Shown piece after piece: positions 1-9,800 of a stretch of DNA of 64,000 nt. The stretch is from the NCBI GenBank assembly GCA_039801085.1, contig JBDRTY010000002.1, forward strand, positions 319,339-383,338, given 5' to 3'. The position numbers and the translations under genes were made by a program. The notes beneath the pieces are model-generated. The model saw only the letters and a list, made by a program, of their open reading frames with translations. It searched no databases and was not told the DNA's origin. Every line of letters begins with the position of its first letter. The stretch's first letter is position 1. This stretch comes from a candidate division WOR-3 bacterium (lineage in GTDB: Bacteria; Hydrothermota; Tepidihabitantia; Tepidihabitantales; Tepidihabitantaceae).

Positions 1-752
1 TGGTTTATCAGGGGGTGTTGAGCGTGGGGGGCGAGGGCAACCGGCTGTTCCCGGTTTTTCTAGTGGCAGCAATGTTTGGCAGTGTGCTAACCCTAGCATC
101 CTTTTTGAAACTCTTGCATGCCCTGTTTCTTGGTCAGCGGCCCGCACAGCTGGAACGGGTCCGGGAGGTGCCGCTGACGATGTGGCTGCCGCCGTTTCTC
201 TTGGCGCTTACCTGCGTGATTTTCGGGGTTTTTGCATATCAGCTGCCACTGCGCGGGCTGATCATTCCCGGTTTCAATTTTTACGAGCTGAATCTGTCCG
301 GGGTCTGGAGTCCGGTTTCAGCAACCCTCCTGCTGCTGGCAGCGCTCGGTCTGGGAGCAGGTGTCTATCTGCTGAGTACGGCTGTCAGGCCGGTGACGGG
401 CAGGACATTTGTCGGCGGGGAACAGATTGGTTATTCTGAGGAGAGCCGGGTTCCGGGAACGGCATTTTACTCTTCGGTGAAGCATATGCCGATTATCGGC
501 GAGCTGCTGATCTTTGGTGAACGCGGCGCATTTGATCTCTATAACTGGCTTGTGGGTGTCTTCCGGGTGATCGGTTATGTATTTCGGGAAGGGGTGGACC
601 GGGCACTCAGAGCACTGGTTGAGTTTATCGGCAGGCTGATTTACTACTTTGGCATTGGTCTTTCTCGGATTCACACCGGAAATCTCCCCCTTTATCTCTC
701 GTGGGTTTTTTTGGGAGCGGTAATATTTTATCTGCTGCTGTTTTTGAGGTAA
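1..752 (+). CDS. NuoL/MrpA-like proton-translocating membrane subunit, C-terminal part (partial)
   Basis: The frame is open to the left edge of the window, so only about the last 249 residues are seen. The visible part is hydrophobic, with several membrane helices separated by a loop containing a TFVGGEQ-like segment and a long amphipathic region, and it ends in a final helix. This matches the C-terminal part of NuoL/HyfB/MrpA-type antiporter-like subunits, which move protons or sodium in complex I-like enzymes. The next gene starts 4 bp after its stop, followed by MbhD/MnhB/C/D/E/F/G homologues, so it belongs to a multisubunit membrane complex. The catalytic subunits, if any, lie left of the window, so hydrogenase, dehydrogenase or pure antiporter cannot be told apart. 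Confidence 0.75.
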   Translation, partial: VYQGVLSVGGEGNRLFPVFLVAAMFGSVLTLASFLKLLHALFLGQRPAQLERVREVPLTMWLPPFLLALTCVIFGVFAYQLPLRGLIIPGFNFYELNLSGVWSPVSATLLLLAALGLGAGVYLLSTAVRPVTGRTFVGGEQIGYSEESRVPGTAFYSSVKHMPIIGELLIFGERGAFDLYNWLVGVFRVIGYVFREGVDRALRALVEFIGRLIYYFGIGLSRIHTGNLPLYLSWVFLGAVIFYLLLFLR

Positions 753-755
753 GTT

Positions 756-1301
756 ATGCTTGAACTTTATTTGCTGCTTGCGGTGATGCTGGCTGCAGCG
801 CTGGTAGCCAGTGAGACGAGGAATCTTTTGGCGGCGGCGGTGGCGCTCGGGCTGGTCGGTTTCAGCGTGGCGATAATGTTCATTCTGGTGCAGGCGCCGG
901 ATCTGGCGATTGTGCAGATTGTGGTTGAAACGCTGACGGTGGTGTTCTTTACTGCAGTAATTCTGCGCACGACCGATGTTGATACTACTGTTACTCAGGG
1001 GCTGAAAATGGAGACGGCGATGTTTGTTGCCGCATTTCTGGCTTTCGGCGGACTTTTTCTGTCGCTGATTATCGGTGTGCTGCAGGAGATACCGAGGTTT
1101 GGAGAACCGGTGATGCGAATTGCCCAGGAGTATGTTCAGCTGGGCTTGGAGCGGACCGGCGCGGCCAATATTGTGTCGGCAATTATTCTTGATTTCCGGG
1201 GTTATGATACCCTCGGCGAGGCAACAGTGCTGTTTACCGCGGTGGTTGGAGTTCTAACGGTAATGCGGCTAGCGAGCCGGAAAAAGCCCGGGGAGTTCTG
1301 A
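756..1301 (+). CDS. MbhD/MbhE-like membrane subunit of Mrp/Mbh-type complex
   Basis: This 181-residue membrane protein has an N-terminal part with the pattern of the MbhD/DUF4040 domain (helices with VQAPDLAIVQIVVETL around residues 45-60). Its C-terminal part resembles MbhE or the N-terminal half of MnhB (DFRGYDTLGEATVLFTAVVG near residues 147-166). It is therefore a fusion of two subunits that are separate in archaeal Mbh hydrogenases. In this family such subunits form the sodium/proton antiporter module. The ATG lies 4 bp after the NuoL-like gene, and the MnhB gene follows after 1 bp, which indicates one transcript. The fold assignment is fairly certain; the substrate ion cannot be read from the sequence. 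Confidence 0.8.
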   Translation: MLELYLLLAVMLAAALVASETRNLLAAAVALGLVGFSVAIMFILVQAPDLAIVQIVVETLTVVFFTAVILRTTDVDTTVTQGLKMETAMFVAAFLAFGGLFLSLIIGVLQEIPRFGEPVMRIAQEYVQLGLERTGAANIVSAIILDFRGYDTLGEATVLFTAVVGVLTVMRLASRKKPGEF

Positions 1302-1302
1302 T

Positions 1303-1743
1303 ATGCGTGGAATGTCACTGATCGTGCAGGTAATGACCGGATTGCTTGCCGGCATCCTGCTGCTCTATGGGTGGTATGTTATTCTGCACGGACATTTGAC
1401 TCCTGGTGGTGGCTTTGCCGGCGGTGTACTGGTGGCAGCGGCATTGATCCTAGTTTCGCTGGCATTCGGGGCAGTTGAGCAGGTGGAGCGCAGGGAGTAT
1501 ATTCTGTCATCGATTTTTGAAAGTTCCGGCGGAGTGCTGTTCCTCGGGCTGGCGCTTGCCGGCTATTTTGCTGCCGACTACTTCTTCCGGAATGCCGGGC
1601 TATTTTATATCGGCAGACCGCTGGAACTGGTGAGTGGTGGAATAATACCGCTGGCGAACATTGCAATCGGGCTCAAGGTTGGTGCCGGGCTGTTTGCCAT
1701 CTTTCTGGCGCTTGGTGCCTCAAGATTTGTGATGAAGGAGTAG
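1303..1743 (+). CDS. MnhB-domain subunit of Mrp/Mbh-type antiporter
   Basis: This is a 146-residue, four-helix membrane protein. The motif HGHLTPGGGFAGGVLVAAA (residues 29-47) is the hallmark of the MnhB/MrpB domain, and of MbhF in hydrogenases. In Mrp antiporters this subunit is part of the membrane ion-translocation module. It starts 1 bp after the upstream gene and lies 5 bp before the MnhC homologue. Length is normal for the family. The identification of the domain is secure; which type of complex it serves is not. Confidence 0.88.
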   Translation: MRGMSLIVQVMTGLLAGILLLYGWYVILHGHLTPGGGFAGGVLVAAALILVSLAFGAVEQVERREYILSSIFESSGGVLFLGLALAGYFAADYFFRNAGLFYIGRPLELVSGGIIPLANIAIGLKVGAGLFAIFLALGASRFVMKE

Positions 1744-1748
1744 CAAGG

Positions 1749-2102
1749 ATGATTCCCTATCTTGCCTGTGTGCTTCTGTTTCTCATCGGCCTGTATGTGG
1801 TTATTTCCAAACGCAACCTGATTAAGATTGTTATCGGATTCTCGCTTATTGAATATGCAGTCAATCTGTTCTTCGCCCTCGTAGGGTTCAAGAAGGGGGC
1901 ACTGGCGCCGATTATCACTCAGCCCGAGCAGGTTCGGATGGGAGTTGCCAGGAATTTTGTTGATCCGGTACCCCAGGCGCTGGTACTGACCGCAATTGTC
2001 ATCGGACTCTCTACGACCGCTCTGATGCTTTCGCTGGCGATGCGGCTTTATGAGAAATACAAGACCTTTGATATTTCAGAAATCAGACGGCTGAAGGGAT
2101 AA
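1749..2102 (+). CDS. MnhC/NuoK-like antiporter subunit
   Basis: This 117-residue protein has three membrane helices and the NuoK/MnhC pattern: a first helix ending in ISKRNLIKIVIGF, a second with IEYAVNLFF, and a third following DPVPQALVLTAIVIGLSTTA (DPVPQALVLTAIVIG at about residues 74-88). NuoK/MnhC subunits carry conserved charged residues in the proton path; the glutamate in the second helix is present. A 5-bp gap upstream and a 2-bp gap downstream place it inside the operon. MbhG is the equivalent subunit in membrane hydrogenases. Confidence 0.88.
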   Translation: MIPYLACVLLFLIGLYVVISKRNLIKIVIGFSLIEYAVNLFFALVGFKKGALAPIITQPEQVRMGVARNFVDPVPQALVLTAIVIGLSTTALMLSLAMRLYEKYKTFDISEIRRLKG

Positions 2103-2104
2103 CG

Positions 2105-3610
2105 ATGGAAGGCAGGATACTACCACTGTTTGTTGCTGTCCCGCTTGCCGGGGCGTTTCTGGTGCCACTGCTGTCCAAGCTATGGACCAGGTTTGCAGAT
2201 CTGATTGCCAGCATTGCCAGTGCTCTGTTGCTCGGAGTTTCGGTTTATGGCTGGCTGATGGTCAATACTGGCGGCTTGCCGCTTCATTACTGGGTTGGTG
2301 GCTGGCGGATAATCGGCATCGCGATGTGGTTTGACGCCCTGACCGCACTGATTGTACTGATTATCAATATTGTTGGGTTCTGTGCTTCACTTTATTCAAT
2401 ACGGTATCTGGACCGCTATACCGGGGGGCGGTGGAAGTTCTTTACCCTGTTGCTGCTTTTGATTGCAGGATTGAACGGCTTGGCGATTTCCGGTGACCTG
2501 TTTAATATGTTTGTATTCATCGAGATTTCAGCAATCGCCAGCTATGCGCTGGTAGCGTTCGGCACTGAAGAGGAAGAGGTGGAGGCGGCGTTCAAGTACA
2601 TGGTCCTCGGTGAGGTGGGGGGGGCAGTTCTTCTGTTCGGAATTGCTCTGATTTATGCCCGCGCATCAACCCTTAATCTCGCTCATCTTTCGCAAGTACT
2701 CGCCGGGTTCGGCAGGACACCATTTTACTGGTTTGTGATTGCGACACTTTTGATCGGATTTGCGATTAAGATGGGTATGGAGCCATTCCATGCCTGGCTG
2801 GCAGATGCCCATTTCTCCGCTCCGGCGCCCATTTCAGCAATGCTGTCCGGTGTCTTTATCAAGGTCACCGGTGTTTATGCGATGAGCCGGTTGATGTTCA
2901 ATGTCTTCGGGGTCTCGCGGGCAGCGACGCCGGCGTTCTTCAATCTGCTGATTGCCTTTGGGGCAGTTTCCATGGTGCTGGGCGGGCTGCTTGCCTACAC
3001 TCAGAATGATTACAAACGGCTCCTGGCATATTCCAGTATCAGTCAGATCGGATATATTCTCGTCGCACTGGGGATTGGTAACTTCTGGGGGGTTGTCGGT
3101 GCCCTGTTTCATATTTTCGCTCATGCGCTGGGCAAGGGCACGCTGTTTCTGGCATCCGGTTCGGTGGAGCGTCAGACGGGCACAAGGGATCTTGAGCAAT
3201 TGAAGGGGCTGGAGAAGACAATGCCGGCGACCACCTGGTCACATATTCTCGCTTCATTCTCTATGGCTGGGCTGCCGCCGTTTGCCGGCTTTTTCTCGAA
3301 ACTGTTTATCATCATTGGTGCAGTTGCTGCCCGGATGTACTGGCTGGCATTTCTTGCGGCGCTGTTTTCAGCGGTGACGCTCGGCTATCTGACCAAAGTG
3401 GTCAATATGGCGTTTTTTGCCAAGAAGGATGGTCCGGTGACTTCAGCAAGGGAGGCACCGGCGCTGATGGTGCTGGCGATGCTGGTGCTGGTGGTACTTA
3501 CGGTGGTGGTTGGCGTCGGATTCCGGGGTGTGCTGGATCATCTGGTCGGTCCTGCTGCGCGGGTGCTGCTCAACGGCTTGGAATATGCCCGGCTGGTTCT
3601 GGGAGGGTAA
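2105..3610 (+). CDS. MnhD/NuoN-like proton-conducting antiporter subunit
   Basis: At 501 residues it has the usual length of MnhD/MbhH proteins and the long series of membrane helices of the proton_antipo_M family. Visible family motifs include SGDLFNMFVFIEISAIASYALVA (about residues 127-149), MGMEPFHAWLADAHFSAPAPISA (about 223-245) and the broken-helix region KRLLAYSSISQIGYI (about 304-318). The glutamate before the SAIASY segment and the lysine preceding MGMEPFHAW are typical ion-path residues. It is the main ion-pumping subunit of the complex. A G8 tract at 2617-2624 lies inside the gene without breaking the frame. It ends 1 bp before the start of the MnhE gene. Confidence 0.9.
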   Translation: MEGRILPLFVAVPLAGAFLVPLLSKLWTRFADLIASIASALLLGVSVYGWLMVNTGGLPLHYWVGGWRIIGIAMWFDALTALIVLIINIVGFCASLYSIRYLDRYTGGRWKFFTLLLLLIAGLNGLAISGDLFNMFVFIEISAIASYALVAFGTEEEEVEAAFKYMVLGEVGGAVLLFGIALIYARASTLNLAHLSQVLAGFGRTPFYWFVIATLLIGFAIKMGMEPFHAWLADAHFSAPAPISAMLSGVFIKVTGVYAMSRLMFNVFGVSRAATPAFFNLLIAFGAVSMVLGGLLAYTQNDYKRLLAYSSISQIGYILVALGIGNFWGVVGALFHIFAHALGKGTLFLASGSVERQTGTRDLEQLKGLEKTMPATTWSHILASFSMAGLPPFAGFFSKLFIIIGAVAARMYWLAFLAALFSAVTLGYLTKVVNMAFFAKKDGPVTSAREAPALMVLAMLVLVVLTVVVGVGFRGVLDHLVGPAARVLLNGLEYARLVLGG

Positions 3611-3611
3611 A

Positions 3612-4100
3612 GTGGCAAGACGATTTGCCTATTTCATTGCCGGTTGGATCATCTGGCTGCTTCTGGGCTGGACACTGAATTATCAGGAGGTTATTGCCGG
3701 TGCTGCGGTGGCACTCATTGCCGCCGGAATGTTTGGGGGCTACCTGCCGCTCCAACCCCGTAAATTGCTTAATCCGGTGCGCTGGTTCTGGCTGCTGATT
3801 TATATACCCGTATTCGGCTGGCAGTGTCTGAAGGCAAATATTGATGTGGCACTGCGGGTGCTTTCGCCAGGTCTGAATCTGAAGCCGGGGATTGTTAAAA
3901 TTAAAACGAATTTGAAGAGTGATATTGCCAAAGTTTTTCTTGCTAATTCGATTACGATGACTCCAGGGACGCTGACGGTCGAGATCAAGGATGATACGCT
4001 CTATATTCACTGGATTGAGATCAGAAGTGATAATCCGGAGGAGATGGCGAAGATGATCAAGGGTCCGTTTGAATTTTTCCTGAAGAAGATCTTTGACTGA
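3612..4100 (+). CDS. MnhE-like antiporter subunit
   Basis: I place the start at the GTG at 3612, which has a GGGAGG ribosome site at 3601-3606 and begins a normal MnhE N-terminus; a longer reading would run through the preceding gene. The protein is 162 residues. The first half has about three membrane helices, and the second half is a soluble domain with FLANSITMTPGTLTVEIKDDTLYIHWI, a clear MnhE/MbhA signature. The MnhE subunit stabilises the antiporter module in Mrp complexes. MnhF follows 9 bp later. Confidence 0.88.
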   Translation: MARRFAYFIAGWIIWLLLGWTLNYQEVIAGAAVALIAAGMFGGYLPLQPRKLLNPVRWFWLLIYIPVFGWQCLKANIDVALRVLSPGLNLKPGIVKIKTNLKSDIAKVFLANSITMTPGTLTVEIKDDTLYIHWIEIRSDNPEEMAKMIKGPFEFFLKKIFD

Positions 4101-4109
4101 GGAGGCGGA

Positions 4110-4361
4110 ATGGTGCCAATTATCATTTTAGTGCCGGCGGCGCTGTTCTGCCTGTACCGGGCGCTGGTCGGACCTTCAATTGCTGACCGGGCGATTGCGG
4201 TGGATATGATGGGGGTGGTATTTTCGGCGATTACGGCACTGGTGGCTTTACAGTACACACTGAGTTATCTGCTGGATATCTCCATTGCGCTGGCGATCAT
4301 CTCCTTCATCGGTGCTCTGGCACTGGCAAAGTTTCTGGAAAAAAGGAGTCTCGATGATTAG
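4110..4361 (+). CDS. MnhF-like antiporter subunit
   Basis: This is an 83-residue protein with three membrane helices and the MnhF motif YRALVGPSIADRAIAVDMMG (residues 17-36), in which the aspartate is characteristic of MnhF/MrpF and MbhB. A GGAGG site stands just before the ATG. Its last codons overlap the start of the MnhG gene by 8 bp, which suggests coupled translation. It is a small membrane subunit of the ion-translocating module. Confidence 0.88.
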   Translation: MVPIIILVPAALFCLYRALVGPSIADRAIAVDMMGVVFSAITALVALQYTLSYLLDISIALAIISFIGALALAKFLEKRSLDD

Positions 4362-4725
4362 CGTACTGGCGCTGATCTTTCTCTGGCTCGGGGTGGTGTT
4401 TGTGCTCCTGGGTGCACTGGGACTGGCGCGATTTCCCGATCTTTACAACCGGATGCAGGCGGCAACCAAGTGTGTTACTCTGGGGGTCTGCGGGATCATG
4501 ATTGGAATATTTCTGCGGTCGGGATTCAATCCGCTCGGGATCAAGGCACTGCTGGCAGCAGTGTTTATTCTCTTTACCGTGCCGGTCTCCAGCCATGCGC
4601 TCGTCCGCGGGTCACTGATTGCCGGGGTCAAGCTCTGGAAAGGTACGGTCCGGGATGAGTTCACTGCCGATCGGGGCGGACCTTCAATCATTGACAATTC
4701 GATGACGGATCAGGAGGGGAAATGA
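4354..4725 (+). CDS. MnhG-like antiporter subunit
   Basis: The start is the ATG at 4354, preceded by AAAAGGAG at 4341-4348; the frame is open further upstream but that part lies within MnhF. The protein is 123 residues with three helices and the MnhG/MbhC signature LGALGLARFPDLYNRMQAATK (about residues 19-39), followed by a glycine-rich second helix. The soluble tail of about 25 residues is longer than the helical core needs. The 8-bp overlap with MnhF and the 4-bp overlap with the ferredoxin gene indicate one translation unit. Confidence 0.88.
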   Translation: MISVLALIFLWLGVVFVLLGALGLARFPDLYNRMQAATKCVTLGVCGIMIGIFLRSGFNPLGIKALLAAVFILFTVPVSSHALVRGSLIAGVKLWKGTVRDEFTADRGGPSIIDNSMTDQEGK

Positions 4726-5333
4726 GAGTTCCGTTACCCAAGGTCCGAGAGCTGATTGAGGCGTTGCGGGCGGTATTTACCGGGCCATTTACAACTAAAT
4801 TCCCCAAGGCGGTGGATTCTGTCCATCCCAACTTCCGAGGGATACTGAAGTTTCGCGAAGACCGCTGCATCTGCTGTGGTGCTTGCTCACAGGTGTGTCC
4901 GACTGATGCCCGGGAGCTGATTCTGGACCGGGAGAAGAGGGTCATGCGCAACATCCATCATGCAGACCGGTGCATCTACTGTGCTCAGTGTGTCAAAGGC
5001 TGTCCAACCGAGGCAATCTACCATACTCCGGAATTTGATCTCTCCCGGACAGAACGGGGCGGCTGGGATACGATGGTGGAAAAGGAACTTATCTACTGTG
5101 AAGCCTGTGGGGAACCGTTTGCTACCCGGGAACAGTTGCTCCACATTGGGAGAAAAGTTGGAGATCTGATTAATGCCAATCCTACTCTTCTGCTGGTTCA
5201 CTACCAGCAACTGGGCTTGGCGGTTCTGGAGTCGGCACCCGCGGGTGCTCTGCCCTACCGTTCGGGAACGATGCGGATTCTCTGCCCGGACTGCCGGCGT
5301 CGGGTCTACATGACCGAGCAGTGGGGCTACTGA
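4722..5333 (+). CDS. NuoI/MbhN/HyfH-like 2[4Fe-4S] ferredoxin subunit
   Basis: The 203-residue protein has two complete ferredoxin motifs, CICCGACSQVCP and CIYCAQCVKGCP (about residues 49-60 and 85-96), which bind two [4Fe-4S] clusters. It also has a C-terminal part with two CxxC pairs (CEAC about 128-131 and CPDC about 191-194) that may form a small zinc or iron site. Such subunits pass electrons between the catalytic module and the membrane module in complex I-like hydrogenases and dehydrogenases. Its ATG overlaps the MnhG stop (ATGA), and it ends the operon. Its presence shows that the cluster is a redox-driven complex and not a plain Mrp antiporter. Confidence 0.85.
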   Translation: MRVPLPKVRELIEALRAVFTGPFTTKFPKAVDSVHPNFRGILKFREDRCICCGACSQVCPTDARELILDREKRVMRNIHHADRCIYCAQCVKGCPTEAIYHTPEFDLSRTERGGWDTMVEKELIYCEACGEPFATREQLLHIGRKVGDLINANPTLLLVHYQQLGLAVLESAPAGALPYRSGTMRILCPDCRRRVYMTEQWGY

Positions 5334-5356
5334 TAAAGTCCGCGGTGGGATTTAAC

Positions 5357-6808
5357 TTAAGTGAGGTGTGATTTTCGGATATTTAAAGAATATAGTTTTA
5401 AAAGGTGCGGGAACTTTTGCTGGATAATACGAATTCTTCTTCTTAGAGCAAACCGGTCGTTATAACCGAGTAATTTCCAAGCTTCGGACTTTATACCTCC
5501 ACATTTTTTAAGTGCTGCTTCGATGTAAGCAAGTTCCATCTTTGCCAGTTCTTCAGAAATATCGATGCCCTGTTCCAAGATTTCTACCTTTAAAGAATAG
5601 CCAGTGGTTTCGTTCTTGTTCCTTATTTCCATGGGTAAATCATCGATGTTGATGACGCTGCGTTGATTGTAATCGGCATAGATTGCCGCCCGCTCAATGC
5701 AAGATTTTAGCTCTCTAATGTTTCCTGGCCAGTGATAGTTTTGGAGATAGTCGATGGCGCTCGGGTGGATATCTTCACACCTGCTTTTCCCCTTCTGGTA
5801 ATGCTGTCTGAGGAAATATTTTGCCAGAAGCGGTATGTCATCTTTACGCTCTCGCAGAGGTGGAACATAAATTTCTACTGTTTTTAGACGGTAATATAAG
5901 TCTGGTCTAAATTTACCTGCTTTTATTGCATTCTTTAGGTCGATATTTGTCGCGGCTATAATTTGAACATCTAATTTAATTTCATCCGTTCCGCCGACAC
6001 GACAGAATTGTTTTGTATCTAGAAACCGAAGTAACTTTACCTGCACTTCCGGGTCCAAATCCCCAATTTCATCAAGGAACAAAATACCAGTGTCAGCTTT
6101 TTCTAAATAACCGATTTTTCGGCGATCTGCACCGGTGAAAGCACCTTTTTCATGGCCGAACAACTCGCTTTCAACTATGTTTTTCGTAAGAGCTGATATC
6201 GCAAGTGCTACGAAAGGTCCATTCCGTCTTGGATTTGTTTTGTGAATTGTGCGTGCGACGAGTTCTTTCCCTACGCCGGTTTCGCCGGTAATTAAGACCG
6301 AGATTTCCCCGTTGTTGGAGATCATCTGAATAATTTTCTTGATTTCTTTAATTGCTGGGGTGTTGCCAATCAGCTCGGCCGGTTCTAACTGGTGTAATTC
6401 ATCTTCTAGTATTTTTACTTTTTTCTCCAGCCTTTTCTTCTCAAGCGTTCTTTTGATTATATTTTTGAATTCCCAGACAGTAATTTTGTCTTTTTGTATA
6501 AAATCGTCGGCTCCCAGTTTTATTGCCTCAACGGCAGTTTGGATATCGCCGTATGCGGTCATGATGATCACAGGTATGTCTGGATAATAGGTTTTGGTGT
6601 ATTTTAAGAGTTCGATACCATCTTTGTTAGATGGTTTCGTATCATCTAAACGAATGTCAATTAGTGCAATATCAGGCTTTTCTTTCAGTAGTAATGTTCC
6701 TGTGTCAAATGTATGGGCTTTTAGAATGAGATATTGGCTTCCTAATACAGCTGCAAGTGAATTTAAATACTCTTCATTATCGTCAACGAGTAATATTTGC
6801 GGAATCAC
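5357..6808 (-). CDS. NtrC-family sigma-54-dependent response regulator
   Basis: This 483-residue protein has three parts. The first is an N-terminal receiver (DD at 9-10, phosphoacceptor D51, T84, K106). The second is an AAA+ domain with Walker A GETGVGKE (175-182), the sigma-54 contact loop GAFTGA (222-227), Walker B region DEIGD (246-250) and a WPGNIREL arginine-finger region (360-367). The third is a Fis-like helix-turn-helix at about 428-460. All residues needed for sigma-54 activation are present. It is the last gene of the minus-strand arm, 49 bp after the adenosine deaminase fusion. Sigma-54-like promoter elements lie in the intergenic region from which both arms start, so it probably activates its own operon and the divergent one. 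The receiver has a short insertion after D51 that is also seen in the lone receiver at 20084-20458, so both may be read by the same kinase. The role is secure; the target sites are inferred. Confidence 0.93.
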   Translation of the reverse strand: MIPQILLVDDNEEYLNSLAAVLGSQYLILKAHTFDTGTLLLKEKPDIALIDIRLDDTKPSNKDGIELLKYTKTYYPDIPVIIMTAYGDIQTAVEAIKLGADDFIQKDKITVWEFKNIIKRTLEKKRLEKKVKILEDELHQLEPAELIGNTPAIKEIKKIIQMISNNGEISVLITGETGVGKELVARTIHKTNPRRNGPFVALAISALTKNIVESELFGHEKGAFTGADRRKIGYLEKADTGILFLDEIGDLDPEVQVKLLRFLDTKQFCRVGGTDEIKLDVQIIAATNIDLKNAIKAGKFRPDLYYRLKTVEIYVPPLRERKDDIPLLAKYFLRQHYQKGKSRCEDIHPSAIDYLQNYHWPGNIRELKSCIERAAIYADYNQRSVINIDDLPMEIRNKNETTGYSLKVEILEQGIDISEELAKMELAYIEAALKKCGGIKSEAWKLLGYNDRFALRRRIRIIQQKFPHLLKLYSLNIRKSHLT

Positions 6809-6857
6809 TCCAACATGTTACATAATCATCACCAAAAAATCAAGTTAATTTGTGGGG

Positions 6858-9800
6858 TTATAAATTATAATCAATAGGGAAGTAAGGCTCCAATTCTTCC
6901 TGCCAAATGATTTTTTGATATATTTCCTCTTCAACCGCTCGGAGCAGTTCTCTTTTCTCATCTCGACTGATAAAGGCAAATTTAAAAGCGTGTTTAACTA
7001 ATCGGAGCACTTCCCATTTAGATAACCAGAGTTTGTTTTTATTATCATGGGCGTTTTGATAAAGCCGAGCCGCCTCTACAAACTCGTGGGAAAGTGTGCT
7101 GTTAGCGGAAAATATCGGATCATCAGTGTTAATCGTGCAGGGAATACCGTGCTGAATAAAATGAAACAAGGGATAATTTTCTTCGATTAATTGATTGGTG
7201 AGCAGGTTGCTTTTCGGACACAACTCAATGCAAATCTGAAGGTCCCGGGCGAGGTCCATTAAAAATTTATTGTTTCGGAGAGTTAAACCATGACCGATGC
7301 GGTTAGCATGAAGCAGATAAATTGCTTTCCAGATATTTTCCGCTGTTGCGGATTCCCCTGCATGGACAGTGATGGGAATACATAATCGAAAAAGTGGTAT
7401 AAATTCATTAATATAGCGTTCAACATCAGCAGCGGTTTCTATACCCGAAAGGTCAAATCCAACCAGGCGGCTGGGTTTCCATTCATAAAGGAAACTGCTA
7501 GGTGTCAAGGGAGTATCTAATTGATTTTCTTTGAGTAAGTGCAGGATTTCCCGTTGACGGTAGACTACGGTTGCCGCTATTTCCTGCGCAATTTGTTCTG
7601 GGGATTTATGTCTTTTGCCGGAGAATATGAAATTGGGCCAGATAAACCGATGTTGAGTGAAGTATAAATATGCGCTGAAAAGGTCGGCGCCATCAAAAAG
7701 CGCCTGAATTGATTCTTGAAGTATCAGATTTTTTTTGCAATAACCATCTGGGGCAACGCGTAGTTCAGTATAACGAACATTATCGCGCGTTGCTTTTTCC
7801 AAGAAATTGGCGACCGCGATCACAATATTCTCGTAATACTGCAGTTGGACAGAGCCGCAGAATATGTCTGGTCGTAAATAATTTTTAAGGGATCTTTTTT
7901 TGCCTTGCGCCGTTGTTCCGAGGGATAGTAATTGACTAATCAGTCCGGGTTGTTTGGGACTGTTAGCGCTAATAGAAGCGTTAATCTCTTCATAGAACTT
8001 AGTAATATGTTCTCCGTATTCTTGTAAGTTTCCGTTTCCTAGATGAGTGGAAATATTTTTTTGGGCTTTTTGCAGGTGGTCGATAATAACCGGTGGATAA
8101 TCGTTAGTGGAGAATAATAACTTTCTTGACCACTTATTCCAGAAATTTCGAATGTCTTCGCTTGTTTTACCTTCACAAACACCTAAGAAAACAATAAAAG
8201 TGCAAATAAATTCATCCCGATCAAGTTCGATACTACCTTTATTCAACTTCTGACAATACCGATAATAATGATAACTGAGAAAAAGCTCTTCAGGGGTAAA
8301 ATTATTTTCCAGTTGTTCTGGCCATTTATTCTGATTTTCATGAAGAAACTTGTTTAGCCACTTCCAATAAACATTGTTATTCTGCCCATTAGATTTTTGA
8401 GCGATTGAAATCAACTCATTTTTGAATTTTTCTAATATATCGTTTAAATTTATATTTTCACCGCACAGTTGCAGGTTTTCTTTCCAGTAATCAAGCGGGT
8501 TGATGTTTGTTGAACGAAAGCGATGAAAAAGGACATTTAAAGAGAGATGGAACACTAGGTCAACATCCATTGTACCACCCAGGTGACAGTGGAGCTCTGC
8601 TTTAGGTATTTCTTTTATCCACTGGTGCGCCAAACGGGTGGCAAGTGTATTTTTGTAATAAGATTCTGAGCTACTGACGTCTAAAAATGGTTCGGTCTGT
8701 AGTTTTCGACGCAGATAATTGGGCAGTTGATATAATTTGCTAAAATTACGCGCTTTGCCAATTGAACTTCGCTCGATTTGTGCGAGTATATGTCTACTTC
8801 GTTCCAGTTTAGCAATTAATGCCGGCAACTGGTATATTCTGTGTTTATATACATAACCTAAAGCACCTTCTTCCAGCGCCCGTTCAATGTTCTCAATATT
8901 CAGACTTAATGAAAGAACAACGACATCAAAAATTGCCGGACGATCATGTCCTTTTAAATTACGATTGACCGCGGTTCGGAATTTTATCAACTCTCTGATA
9001 ATCCTGTTCCCGTTGTTATAATTTCCCAAAAGCAAGTCAACGGCGATGAAATGGTACTGGAATTTTTTAGTCTGACTATCAAACAGGTCGATTTCTTTTT
9101 CTTCTTTAGGGGACGATGAATCATTCGAGGATGATATTTTTCTTACGCGCAACTTGCCTTGATTTTTATACATTAAAGTTAAAAATTCTCTGTCGATGAA
9201 TTTTCTCCATTCGTTTTCAGTCGTTATATGAATATTTACATTCTGCCCGAATTCGTTAACGATTTTTCTTAAGGGTTCTACTAAATTATCCGGGTTGTCA
9301 TCAATTACAAGTATGCTGAGATTTTTGATTTCACGGGAATTGACTTTAATACAATTTTGGCGGTCAAGGTTTTCAAGAAATGTCAGATATTCACGATAAC
9401 CCTTGTTCGAGGTTTCTTGTTCCATCTGTCTTAAATAATCGTGTTCAATTTTGGCTGGTGTGTTGTTGTTTATAGGTCCCCATAGCTCAGGAGGATATGA
9501 GTTAATGGCTAATCCATTTACCGGCATTTGCAGTAGCAATTCGTTAATCTTTTGTAGCAGATTGTAGGGGGAGGCGGTTGCTGCCTTACCCTTTTCCTCT
9601 AGGTATTTACGGAGGATACAGGTTCTATTATAAATTGATTGCGCATGGTCACCATGTGGTAAGGTTTCTAAGGAGAAGAAAAGTATCCGATTTCTGTCGG
9701 GTATATTTTCAATTATGTCCTTTATTTTTACTTCGTTTTCATCCCGACAGTGGTCACATAGGAAAACGATGGTAACATTAATGTCACTTTCAATTTCTAT

